From: Candidatus Paraprochloron terpiosi LD05
GTDB lineage: Bacteria; Cyanobacteriota; Cyanobacteriia; Cyanobacteriales; Prochloraceae
Length of the DNA stretch: 64,000 bases
Assembly (NCBI GenBank): GCA_018141785.1
Contig: CP073341.1
Location: forward strand, 186,001 to 250,000
Reading direction: 5' to 3'
Part shown: one piece after another, positions 43,388 to 52,008 of the stretch
Layout of the letters: each line of letters starts with the position of its first letter
Numbering within the stretch: the first letter of the stretch is position 1
The notes under the pieces: model-generated
Database searches by the model: none
Told to the model about the DNA's origin: nothing
The model's input: the letters and a program-made list of their open reading frames with translations, nothing else
Made by a program: the position numbers and the translations under genes

Positions 43388-43963
43388 ATGACAATCATAA
43401 CATTAGATCTCAATCCCATTATCCAATTGACTGACGAGCAGTTTTTCCAGCTTTGTCAGCACCACCGCGATTATCAATTCGAGCGGACAAAATTAGGAGA
43501 ATTAATTATTATGACTCCCACTGGAAGTGAAACTGGAAACCGCAACCTTGAAATCGGCGTCCAATTAGGAATCTGGAATAAAAAGTATAAACTAGGGGTT
43601 GCTTTCGACTCTTCGACAGGTTTCAAACTCCCCAATGGTGCAGAACGTTCTCCCGATGCTTCTTGGGTAAGGAAGGAGCGCTGGAATGCTTTAACTTTGG
43701 AGCAACAACAGAAATTTGCCCCCTTATGTCCTGATTTTGTTATAGAATTACTTTCTTCTACAGATTCTCTTCCCAAGACGCGGGAAAAAATGGTAGAATA
43801 TATAGAGAACAACGCTCGTTTGGGTTGGTTAATTGACAGGAAAAATAAGCAAGTGGAAATTTATCGTCCTGGTAAAGAGGTGGAAATACGACTATCTCCT
43901 GTTACTCTCTCAGGAGAAGATGTGTTACCACACTTTGTGTTAGAATTAAAAGAGATTTGGTAA
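43388..43963 (+). CDS. Uma2-family putative endonuclease, tandem copy 2
   Basis: 191 residues, starting 6 bases after copy 1 stops, with the same TTGCC leader. It differs from copy 1 mainly between residues 50 and 75 (GNRNLEIGVQLGIWNKKYKL) and at STGFK and IELLSSTDSLPKTREKM. Confidence 0.88.
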   Translation: MTIITLDLNPIIQLTDEQFFQLCQHHRDYQFERTKLGELIIMTPTGSETGNRNLEIGVQLGIWNKKYKLGVAFDSSTGFKLPNGAERSPDASWVRKERWNALTLEQQQKFAPLCPDFVIELLSSTDSLPKTREKMVEYIENNARLGWLIDRKNKQVEIYRPGKEVEIRLSPVTLSGEDVLPHFVLELKEIW

Positions 43964-43969
43964 ATTGCC

Positions 43970-44545
43970 ATGACAACCATAACATTAGACCTCAATCCCA
44001 TTATCCAATTGACTGACGAGCAGTTTTTCCAGCTTTGTCAGCACCACCGCGATTATCAATTCGAGCGGACAAAATTAGGAGAATTAATCATTATGACTCC
44101 CACTGGAAGTGAAACTAGCAATCGGAACATGGAACTATCCTTTCAACTCCAAGCTTGGAGTCGTAAGTATAAACTGGGGGTTGCTTTCGACTCTTCTACA
44201 GGTTTTAAACTCCCCAATGGTGCAGAACGTTCTCCCGATGCTTCTTGGGTAAGGAAGGAGCGCTGGAATGCTTTAACTTTGGAGCAACAACAGAAATTTG
44301 CCCCCTTATGTCCTGATTTTGTTATAGAATTACTTTCTTCTACAGATTCTCTTCCCAAGACGCGGGAAAAAATGGTAGAATATATAGAGAACAACGCTCG
44401 TTTGGGTTGGTTAATTGACAGGAAAAATAAACAAGTGGAAATTTATCGTCCTGGTAAAGAGGTGGAAATGCTTCAGTCTCCTGTTACTCTCTCAGGAGAA
44501 GATGTTCTGCCGGGATTTGTGTTAGAATTAAAGGAGATTTGGTAA
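43970..44545 (+). CDS. Uma2-family putative endonuclease, tandem copy 3 (mosaic)
   Basis: 191 residues. Residues 50-75 (SNRNMELSFQLQAWSRKYKL) match copy 1, while STGFK through REKMVEYIEN matches copy 2, and the end (MLQSPVTLSGEDVLPGF) is its own. This mosaic points to recombination among the copies. Confidence 0.88.
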   Translation: MTTITLDLNPIIQLTDEQFFQLCQHHRDYQFERTKLGELIIMTPTGSETSNRNMELSFQLQAWSRKYKLGVAFDSSTGFKLPNGAERSPDASWVRKERWNALTLEQQQKFAPLCPDFVIELLSSTDSLPKTREKMVEYIENNARLGWLIDRKNKQVEIYRPGKEVEMLQSPVTLSGEDVLPGFVLELKEIW

Positions 44546-44550
44546 CGGTC

Positions 44551-44730
44551 ATGATCCATGGTTTTATTCCCCCGGGAAGGTTTTTTCCCTATCTGACTTG
44601 GTGTGATATTGCAGCAATGTCCGATAAGAAGAATGTAGTGATTATTCAGCCAGTGGGAGCAATTGAACAACACGGTCCCCATTTACCTATAATAGTGGAT
44701 GCTGCTATTGGTATGGGGGATGGGGGTTAA
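44551..44730 (+). pseudogene. N-terminal fragment of a creatininase-family amidohydrolase
   Basis: ATG 44551, just after Uma2 copy 3, opens MIHGFIPPGRFFPYLTW then VVIIQPVGAIEQHGPHLPI and VDAAIG, the metal-binding N-terminus of creatininase-like proteins. After DAAIG the similarity ends and a stop follows at 44730. About 200 residues are missing. Confidence 0.7.
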
Positions 44731-45086
44731 CCCCAGCCTATAGTGTAGCTCAGAATTTGTTAGCGGAGCCTTGGTTGCAAATTTACTCGAGAACAGTCTC
44801 AAGTATCATAATGGCTCTTGGAATTATTTGGGCAGCTTCTAGCATCAATAACATGAGAAAAAATAGAAATGATAGAATATTCTTATTCCTCTGCTGTTCT
44901 GTTCTTCTTATATGTGCGACACCAGCCAAAATTACTCATCTATTTTCTAGTAGATATACAGCCACTGCTATTCCTTTAATCATATTAGTGGTCAATAAGT
45001 ATAGCCAAGAAACTTATAGTAAAGCCATAAGGATGGCCATGGGCAATATATTAGGCTTCTCAACCTTAAGTTCGTATTTTAGGTAA
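44731..45086 (+). pseudogene. C-terminal fragment of a multi-span membrane protein
   Basis: The frame YSVAQNLLAEPWLQIYSRTV with hydrophobic helices (SSIIMALGIIWAASSI, IFLFLCCSVLLICA, IPLIILVVNKY) ends at 45086. HLFSSRYTATAIPLIILVV resembles the C-terminal helices of membrane glycosyltransferase-like proteins. There is no proper start; the sequence is joined directly to the creatininase fragment, so a deletion probably fused two broken genes. Confidence 0.5.
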
Positions 45087-45129
45087 ATAAAAGTGCTCAT
45101 AACCTCCAGTCCTTAGTGCGACTACTCCC

Positions 45130-46197
45130 CTATTCCCCGAGAGTATTTAGGATTGTTTCAATACTCTTGGGGGATAAATCTGCAAGAGGCAATTTTAATT
45201 TCACTTGTTGATAAGTTTGACCTAGGGAACGATAATATGCGGGGTCATAATGATATTTTAGTAAATCTCCCACTAAAGCTTCCCACTCCTTCCTATCAAT
45301 CCAATTATACCACTCCTCTATCTTTTTACTACCGTAACGGTACTTCAAACCTCCTAACTTGCTTTTCAGTATTTCAGGATACTCCGTTAAATGGGGATAT
45401 TGCTGCAATAACCACTTAATTCTCTCCTGATTTGGTAACTGTAGTTCAACACAGGTTGCTTGTTTCATCTTCTCCCACAATATTGAGGGTAAGTACACCT
45501 GTCCTATTTTATTGCTTTCTGACTCTACCCACACTATCTTATTGGGATCTAACTTTTGTAATGCCTGGAGGAGCAATGATTCAAACCGCTTTTGGGAAGG
45601 TTGTGGGGAAGGTTTGGACTCCCATTCTTGTCCTAGGAGGGAACCGCGATGATTTCCTAACTCTTCTAAGTCCAGGACTTGCACTCCTCTGGAACTCAAT
45701 TGCCGCAGAATATGGGTTTTCCCTGTCCCGGTTAAACCGCACAAAACTTTGTAAGTAAACTGAGAGGGGAGTTGGGCTAATTGTTGGCGCACGTAAGCGC
45801 GATAAGTCTTGTATCCTTCTTCTAATAAGGTAACTCGCCAGCCTATTTGAGTCAATACCAGTGCTAAACTAGAGGAACGCTGCCCTCCCCTCCAACAGTA
45901 TATTAAGGGGGAGTATTGTTTTTCTTTGGTAGCAAAGTGACTGTGCAAATGTTGGCTGATATTTTGGGATATTATTGCAGCACCAACTTTTCGCGCTGCA
46001 AAGGGAGATACTTGTTTATAGATAGTTCCTACTTTGGCTCGTTCTTCATTATTGAGTACGGGAAGATTGATTGCACCGGGAATATGGTCTTTGGTAAATT
46101 CATTTTCGGAACGGACGTCGATTATTTCGCTGTAAGTTGCTGAGGAAGGGTATTTTGTATAAGTGGGGGTAGGGTGCATTCTTTTATTTTGTTTCAC
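45130..46197 (-). CDS. mnmH: tRNA 2-selenouridine synthase (SelU)
   Basis: 355 residues. The N-terminal rhodanese domain with active cysteine in IYCWRGGQRSSS (about residue 100) is followed by a P-loop domain with CGLTGTGKTHIL (about residue 155). It replaces sulfur by selenium at wobble 2-thiouridine via a geranylated intermediate. Selenophosphate synthase is not in the window. A GCGC repeat (46201-46221) lies just upstream. Confidence 0.92.
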   Translation of the reverse strand: MKQNKRMHPTPTYTKYPSSATYSEIIDVRSENEFTKDHIPGAINLPVLNNEERAKVGTIYKQVSPFAARKVGAAIISQNISQHLHSHFATKEKQYSPLIYCWRGGQRSSSLALVLTQIGWRVTLLEEGYKTYRAYVRQQLAQLPSQFTYKVLCGLTGTGKTHILRQLSSRGVQVLDLEELGNHRGSLLGQEWESKPSPQPSQKRFESLLLQALQKLDPNKIVWVESESNKIGQVYLPSILWEKMKQATCVELQLPNQERIKWLLQQYPHLTEYPEILKSKLGGLKYRYGSKKIEEWYNWIDRKEWEALVGDLLKYHYDPAYYRSLGQTYQQVKLKLPLADLSPKSIETILNTLGE

Positions 46198-46226
46198 CGG
46201 CGGCAGAGGCGCGGAGAGGGGAGTCT

Positions 46227-47806
46227 CTAATATCCTAGGGTTAAAGCACCCTGTTTACGAGGATCTGATGCTCCGTAGAATATACCATTAATATGCATTA
46301 CGCTTTGAGTGGAACCCATGGCTGGTTTTAGGACTACTTTATGACCCTTCCTAGTTAATAGGTTAAAGGTATCCCGATTTAAACCCCGTTCCACCCGCAA
46401 TTCATCGGGAAACCATTGATGATGGATCCTGACTGCATTAGTGGCTGCGGCAATATTCATGTCATGGTCAATAGCATTGAGAATGGTTTGTAGGGTGGTA
46501 GTAATAATTCTACTTCCCCCAGGACTACCTGTTACGAGAAAGGGTTTACCGGACTTCATGACAATGGTGGGAGTCATGGAGCTGAGCATTCTTTTTTCTG
46601 GTTCAATACTATTGGACTCTCCTCCTATGAGTCCATAAGCATTTGCTACTCCCGGTTTGGCGGTAAAGTCGTCCATTTCATTGTTGAGTAAAATACCGGT
46701 TCCGGGAACTGTAATTTGCGACCCATAGGAGAAGTTTAAGGTATAGGTGTTGGCTACTGCATTGCCCTGACTGTCTATAATGGAGTAATGGGTTGTGTCG
46801 TTACTTTCAAAGAATTCTTTCCCTCCTGGTAATATTGATTTACTGGGGGTTGCTCGATCTAAGTTTATTTTATCTCGCAATATCTGGGCGTAATTTTTAG
46901 AAATGAGGCGCTTTATGGGTACGAAAACAAAATCTGTATCCCCGAGAAATTTAAATCTGTCGGCGTAAGCTAGTTTCATGGTTTCCACCATGATATGAAT
47001 AGTTTGGGCGCTATTGTGTCCCCACTCCCCTAAAGGAAATGATTCTAGTATATTCAGCATTTGGACTAAATGAACGCCACCAGAACTGGGAGGGGGCATG
47101 GAATAAATTTCATAGCCTCTATAAGTACCTCGAATTGGTTGGCGTATAACTGGTTCATAGGCGACTAAATCGGCTTTGGTAATTAAACCCCCATTGGCTT
47201 CCATTTCTGCTACAATTGCCTCGGCGATACTTCCCTGATAAAATGCTGCTTTCCCTTCTTTAGCAATTAGTTTCAGACTGCGGGCTAAATCTTTTTGCAC
47301 CAGTGTTTCCCCCACTTGATAGGGTTCTCCACCTGGTTTATAATAGGTAGCAATACTGGCAGGGTGAGCTGCCATATAGGGCTTGGCAAACTTTAAACTG
47401 CGATGCAAATCTTGAGTTACGGGGAAGCCGTTTTCTGCTAAGGCTATGGCTGGTTGTAAGGCTCTCTCTAAAGAAATGGTGCCGTATTTTTCCAGTACCA
47501 TAGTCATACCTGCTACCGTACCAGGAACCCCAACAGCTAAATGACTGAAACGGGATTTTTCTGGATCTGGTTCTCCCTTTTCATCTAGGAACATATCTCT
47601 GGTTGCTGCTAATGGGGCTTTTTCCCGATAGTCGATAGCGATAGTTTCTCCTGTTGCTGCTAGGTGCACCACCATAAAACCGCCCCCACCTAAATTACCT
47701 GCTCTGGGGAGAGTAGCTGCTAAAGTGAAACCTACAGTTACAGCAGCGTCAATAGCATTTCCTCCCTCTTGCAACACTGCTAAACCCGCTTGAGTAGCTA
47801 ATGCTT
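46227..47806 (-). CDS. ggt: ggt exon 2
   Basis: Holds nearly the whole enzyme from EALATQAG onward, including both subunits' catalytic residues. A start at the TTG at 47777, as an isolated gene caller would choose, would lack the signal peptide and the first strand. Confidence 0.92.
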
Positions 47807-50488
47807 ATTAGAGTCGAGGGAGACGTTGCCGCCTCGCCCCTCTCCTACGAACTGTACGTGAGACTTTCACCTCATACAGCTCAGGTGCTCCTAACGGCGC
47901 TTTACGAGTCCGTCCTTAATGCGCTTGCGATGTATTGCTTGCGCTTGGTGACATTCCCGATGGAGAGCAACTAAATTCTTACGTTTCCAGTTGTTATGGT
48001 TGCCGTCAATGTGGTGCAACTCCACGGCACCATCTATCTCCATGAACTTACGGTTGCAATGCGGACATATATTCTTCTGTCGTTTAATGGCGTTAGCGGT
48101 TGGGCCACTATACAGTTTAGAGTTGCGACCGACCCAATAGGAAATATTCCCATTGAAGGGTGAAGCATCACCTTTAACCATCACGTGGTTATTGACTTTC
48201 CAGGAAACTGTAGGAAAAGCTTTCTTAATCTGCTCTGATGTGAGCTGGCGTTTAGCCGCCCCCGCCATCCGCGATGCCGGGGGTTTACCCTTGATTGCCA
48301 GACGTCTTGCTCGAGTTGCTTCCTTAATTGCCATCCTGCGTTTTTCAGCCCTCAGCTTACGCCATACCCAGTGATTGAGCGACCATAGCGAGTGCTTGCT
48401 CATATCGCAGTTTTTATGGTATTGCCTCCACCCTCGGACTTGTGACTCTATCCTTTTCAGGCGAGCCTCCGTGGGTGTGCCGTTCTTCCAAGTGGCCTTT
48501 ACCTTGGCCTTGATGTTCGCATAATTCTCGGAGCTCGGTGTGGACTTAAAGAGCCCACGGGAGTTGACACGGAAGCGCCACCCCAGGAAATTGAATCCTT
48601 CCGTAGCTTTACTCACCTTAGTCTTAGTTTCGTTAATTCGTAGCCCTCTGAACTTTAGGAATTCGTCGATATCTTCCCGTAGCCTCTTGGTGTCAGCTCC
48701 GGGTTTACAGATAAAGACCGCATCGTCTGCGTAACGTATACCCCTTATGAGAGTCCCATTTCGGCGACTCTTTTTCCATTGGTCTGACCCTAGGTTCTCA
48801 AATCCATCTAGAGCGATATTGGCCAGTAGGGGTGAGATAACCCCGCCTTGGGGGGTACCCTTCATACTGGAGGGATATTCACCACGGACGCCAGCTTTTA
48901 CGGCTTTCTTTAACCCCTTTAAAGCTTCTTTTGGCAAGACCACTTTTTCGAGTATTACCTCGTGGTTTATCTCGTCAAAGCATTTGCTGATATCAGTTTC
49001 CAGAATCTGCTTATCTTTGCCATTATTGCTCTTGTTTAGGTTATTAAAAATGAGCTTTTGTGCGTCCGCAGTACAGCGTCCGGGTCTGAAGCCGTAGCTC
49101 CTTTCTCCGGCAGTTGCCTCGTAGGCTGGCTCGGCTGCTAATTTGAGCAATGCTTGCCATGCCCTGTCGGCCATTGTCGGGATGCCTAATCCCCTTGTTT
49201 TGCCGTTTGGCTTGGGGATATTTACCCTTCTCAGTTGTTGGTGTTTCCAGAGGTACCAATGCTTGTTCAACCTTTGGCACAACACTAGACGCTCCTTGGG
49301 AGAAAGCGCTGTTTTACCATCAACTCCGGGGGACTTACGCCCTTGGTTTAGCTGTGTTACTTGTTTGACGGCCAGAGCTTGAGCTGCACGACTCTGTAGT
49401 AGGAGTCGTTGTAAACGTTTGACCTTAGCTTTTGCTTGTTCTTTTTGCGCTTTGAAGATACTCCGCTGTAACCGAAATACATGTTGCCGGAATTTCTTCC
49501 ATGGCAGGTTTTTCCAGACATCGTCAGTTCTCCGGCCAATCTTCCCCGTTAGCAGGAATGCTGCTAGGTGGAGTCTCAGGGCTTTTAAACTGCGGTATTC
49601 GATTGGAGTCTGGTTAGTGATATTCACAGTTTTGACCTTCATTAGTCGCTCTGATAATTACATTGGGTATCTTCTCTGTAGAAACCATCAGGCAGTTACG
49701 CCTTCTCTTACCCTCGCTCTTCCGGTAGGCCGTTAATCGGGCGACCCCACCATCTCACATATCAGGGCTTGGAATCCCTTGTTTTGATGGAAGTTGAGCG
49801 AGTTTTTACTCGTTCCGAATGAACTATTGTTACGAACCCTTGGGACTCATCAATTGACCTATCACCAACTCAGGAATGTAAGTGGCCTCAAGCTTTCCCT
49901 TACGAGTTTCTTTCGGTGTCTTTTCTGCGATACACGGTTTGGCAGTGTTAATCCTTAGGTCTTTTCGTAGATGATTCATGTAAGTTATCCCGGTGTTCTC
50001 CCTATTAGCGGCGTTACCATCGAACCGCTCGATAGCTCCGGTTCCGCCCTGCTGCCAGCTTCAGCCTGATGATTAATCTCACTGTGGCCAGATAAGGATT
50101 CACATGATTCCTTCATGGGAGAGGCTTGGTTGCACAATTTCTGACTGTGTCCTCACTCTCATAGTTTATTCAGTTATCAAGGTTCGGTAACCCCCGGCAT
50201 CCGCGATGCTGGGGGAACGTTTATCCGTTTTCTGCCCCTTTCGGTGGTTTAGATTATCGGAGACGCTGTCCCGGGAACCTTGTTCCTGCTTATGTTTGGC
50301 TTACGCCGCTCCCGAGCAGGAAACAGAGCCGCACCTTGGGAGGATACCATGCCATTGTTAGCAGTAACGGGATGAAAAATATCCTCCCAACGATATATAG
50401 GTTGGGAGTTTCCCTGGGTTAAAGAGATTTGTAAGGAAAAGAGAACTACACCCGCAGCAATCAATTTTGAAATAAGTTTTGTTATCAT
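46227..50488 (-). CDS. ggt: gamma-glutamyltransferase split by a group II intron (join 50488-50335, 47806-46227)
   Basis: Removing intron E joins CAA-G to AA-GCA and gives MVSSQ-EALATQAGLAVLQEGG, a perfect family match, for a total of 577 residues. It has a signal peptide (MITKLISKLIAAGVVLFSLQ), the conserved GNLGGGGFMVVHL, the catalytic Thr in NDTTHYSIID (start of the small subunit after self-cleavage) and GSPGGSRII. The enzyme cleaves glutathione and other gamma-glutamyl compounds in the periplasm. Without splicing only 51 residues of the true N-terminus plus intron readthrough would be made. gshA and egtB/egtC lie in the same window, so a shared thiol pathway is possible. Confidence 0.92.
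47891..49642 (-). CDS. group II intron reverse transcriptase/maturase with HNH endonuclease
   Basis: 583 residues: RT domain with VDGKTALSPKERL, RRVNIPKPNGKTRGLGIPTM, YGFRPGRCTADAQ, GTPQGGVISPLLANIALDG and catalytic YADDAVFI; then a maturase X domain (about 400-480); then an HNH domain with CPHCNRKFMEIDGAVELHHI and the motif HRECHQAQAIHRKR. It assists splicing and retrohoming. A GC palindrome is inserted in frame near KGKPPASRMAGAAKRQ. Compared with intron A it has one extra base near the start, so it begins at the ATG giving MKVKTVNIT. Confidence 0.93.
   Translation of the reverse strand: MKVKTVNITNQTPIEYRSLKALRLHLAAFLLTGKIGRRTDDVWKNLPWKKFRQHVFRLQRSIFKAQKEQAKAKVKRLQRLLLQSRAAQALAVKQVTQLNQGRKSPGVDGKTALSPKERLVLCQRLNKHWYLWKHQQLRRVNIPKPNGKTRGLGIPTMADRAWQALLKLAAEPAYEATAGERSYGFRPGRCTADAQKLIFNNLNKSNNGKDKQILETDISKCFDEINHEVILEKVVLPKEALKGLKKAVKAGVRGEYPSSMKGTPQGGVISPLLANIALDGFENLGSDQWKKSRRNGTLIRGIRYADDAVFICKPGADTKRLREDIDEFLKFRGLRINETKTKVSKATEGFNFLGWRFRVNSRGLFKSTPSSENYANIKAKVKATWKNGTPTEARLKRIESQVRGWRQYHKNCDMSKHSLWSLNHWVWRKLRAEKRRMAIKEATRARRLAIKGKPPASRMAGAAKRQLTSEQIKKAFPTVSWKVNNHVMVKGDASPFNGNISYWVGRNSKLYSGPTANAIKRQKNICPHCNRKFMEIDGAVELHHIDGNHNNWKRKNLVALHRECHQAQAIHRKRIKDGLVKRR
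48258..48283. repeat. GC-rich palindromic repeat, copy 2
   Basis: GCCCCCGCCATCC and GCGATGCCGGGGG form a hairpin inside the maturase ORF of intron E, where it keeps the frame open. Confidence 0.8.
50191..50215. repeat. GC-rich palindromic repeat, copy 3
   Basis: CCCCCGGCATCC and GCGATGCTGGGGG lie in the 5' RNA domain of intron E at the tip of what is a shorter, different stem (TAGTCCTATATAGGA) in intron A. Confidence 0.8.
50335..50488 (-). CDS. ggt: ggt exon 1
   Basis: Codes for 51 residues plus one base: signal peptide, then YRWEDIFHPVTANNGMVSSQ, the N-terminal strand of gamma-glutamyltransferases. The frame runs on into the intron to 50249 but that part is not protein. Confidence 0.88.
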
Positions 50489-50504
50489 GTTATTTTTGTA
50501 GTCT

Positions 50505-50532
50505 CGCGCAAAGACGCAAAGGCGCGAAGAGG
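50505..50532 (+). repeat. dispersed GCGCAAAGACGC repeat
   Basis: GCGCAAAGACGCAAAGGCGC lies between ggt exon 1 and the DUF3782-like gene. Confidence 0.6.
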
Positions 50533-50539
50533 GGAATGG

Positions 50540-51184
50540 TTACCAAGCTCCGGGTGTAAAATCTTGGTTATTAGCAATTTCTACCACCTCCCCTGACTGT
50601 TGGATAACGAATAATCCCTGACGGGAAGCGTAACGATCTACTCCTTCATCGATTTCAATTCCGGCAACAGCAGCATGAAGCAAAACGTCACTATAACGAG
50701 GAAATGCTTCTTTAAAACGAGCTAACTTTTCCAAAAAATAATCCACGTCTGATTTCGATAAATGAGATTTTACTTCTACGGCAACTGCTACATCAGTATT
50801 CATAGCTAGTATATCAATTTCCATTGCTACAGGGGGATTTTTGGTTTTCATCCTCCGGAGAGTTTGCGTCACTGGGATACCTCGTTCTTGAAAAAGACGC
50901 ACAACAGCAGGTTCAACTAAGTTCTCGACGAACTGTCCCCAACGGCTTGTAAGATTCCCAACGGCTTTATTAGTGTTTGCTACAATAGCTTCTAGATTAG
51001 CAAGCCGTTCTTTTGCTTCTGCTGCGCGACGATCTGCTTCTGCTGCTCGTTCTGCTGCGCGACGATCTGCTTCTGCTGCGCGACGCTTACTATCTTCTGC
51101 GAGTTCTGCGAAACGACGATCTGCTTCTTGTTGGGAAGCTTGAAACAGTTTATAAATGTCGTTGACGGTAAAATTTTCTGACAT
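50540..51184 (-). CDS. DUF3782-like coiled-coil protein with PD-(D/E)XK nuclease-like domain
   Basis: 214 residues. An N-terminal coiled coil with tandem RRAAEAD units (21-base repeats near 51010-51090) is followed by a globular part with FVENLVEPAVVRLF, MEIDILAMNTDVAVAVEVKS (the D-x17-ExK-type site) and GLFVIQQSGEVVEIAN. Family function unknown. A truncated paralog lies at 60113-60322, again beside a surface-anchor gene. Confidence 0.82.
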   Translation of the reverse strand: MSENFTVNDIYKLFQASQQEADRRFAELAEDSKRRAAEADRRAAERAAEADRRAAEAKERLANLEAIVANTNKAVGNLTSRWGQFVENLVEPAVVRLFQERGIPVTQTLRRMKTKNPPVAMEIDILAMNTDVAVAVEVKSHLSKSDVDYFLEKLARFKEAFPRYSDVLLHAAVAGIEIDEGVDRYASRQGLFVIQQSGEVVEIANNQDFTPGAW

Positions 51185-51240
51185 TTTCTCTCCAGGGGGG
51201 TTGATATTTTGTGCATCTATTATAGATTGCTCTCTCTATA

Positions 51241-51927
51241 TCACTTGTCTTTACCTCCTCTTTTATTTCTGAAGTAATGGATATAGCCTAAGGATACTGC
51301 GAAAATAATTCCTGGTAGATGCCCAAATTCAAGTGGTGTTCGAAAAGCTATTTCAGAGGTAGCTACAATTTCAGCAGTACCATGGTTACTAAGAATATTT
51401 AGGTGAACATATCGAGTTTCAGTGGCTGTGAAAGAAAATGTATCAACTGATAATGTAGTGTCTGTTCTTACAGGTGCACTAAAAGTAAAATTACCGTTCA
51501 TGCCCAACCTTGTTGTACCTCCGTTATTAAAATCATTATCGTTATCAGCGTATAACTCAAATTGATTTATACTATCATTGGTATTTACATTCCACAATGC
51601 CAATCCTTGGATGCCTCTACGGCGGCCTAAGTCAAAAGTTAAGCGTCGTGATTGTGAGGTCAATTGACCCGCCCATGTATTTCGTCGGACTTCGCGACTG
51701 GTTGCAGTAATAGTATTTACCTCACTCCATGGAGTTACTCCGCTCGTATAACTTCGTGATAACCCACTTTGGTTTATTAGGTTATCTAGTGAAAAGCCTT
51801 CGATTACAGTTAAATTTGAGGTAACACTATTAGGCCGTAGGATAGTACTGACAGCATGAGCAGGGCTGCTACCGAGAGTGAGGAGTAGGGAAGTAATCCC
51901 TAGAGTGACAGTTAGTGGTGTTTTCAT
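51241..51927 (-). CDS. secreted discoidin-like protein with PFE-CTERM-like anchor, copy 1
   Basis: 228 residues: signal peptide (MKTPLTVTLGITSLLLTLGS...AHA), a beta-rich domain that resembles F5/8-type C (discoidin) folds (TFDLGRRRGIQGLALWN, RYVHLNILSN), and a C-terminal tripartite sorting signal: LEFGHLPG, hydrophobic IIFAVSLGYIHYF, basic RNKRGGKDK. The signal resembles the cyanobacterial PFE-CTERM/exosortase type. The ligand is unknown. Confidence 0.72.
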   Translation of the reverse strand: MKTPLTVTLGITSLLLTLGSSPAHAVSTILRPNSVTSNLTVIEGFSLDNLINQSGLSRSYTSGVTPWSEVNTITATSREVRRNTWAGQLTSQSRRLTFDLGRRRGIQGLALWNVNTNDSINQFELYADNDNDFNNGGTTRLGMNGNFTFSAPVRTDTTLSVDTFSFTATETRYVHLNILSNHGTAEIVATSEIAFRTPLEFGHLPGIIFAVSLGYIHYFRNKRGGKDK

Positions 51928-52008
51928 GAGGAAGGAAGTCCGAGAACAACATTGACAGTCTAGTAGATGTTCGTTTCCTCATCCAACTCGAAAACAGGAA
52001 AAATTTGG

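Larger units (their letters stand above)
47807..50334 (-). mobile_element. group II intron E (about 2.5 kb) with intact maturase, in ggt
   Basis: Opens GTGCGGCTCTGTTTCCTG at 50334 and closes with domain V (GAGCTGTATGAGG...CACGTACAGTTC, 47882-47849), domain VI and CTCGACTCTAAT at 47807. Closely related to intron A over its whole length. GC palindromes lie in the RNA domain (50191-50215) and in the ORF (48258-48283). Confidence 0.92.

Noticed and set aside
42979-44394. Three minus-strand ORFs with similar sequence in the Uma2 array
   Set aside because: Antisense shadows repeated because the sense genes are repeated.
42806-44545. Tandem 582-base repeat as a CRISPR-like or satellite array
   Set aside because: Each unit is a complete Uma2 gene; there are no short repeats with unique spacers. 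No CRISPR array was seen anywhere in the window.
50249-50488. Apparent 79-codon small secreted protein
   Set aside because: The first 51 codons are ggt exon 1; the remainder reads through the 5' end of intron E.
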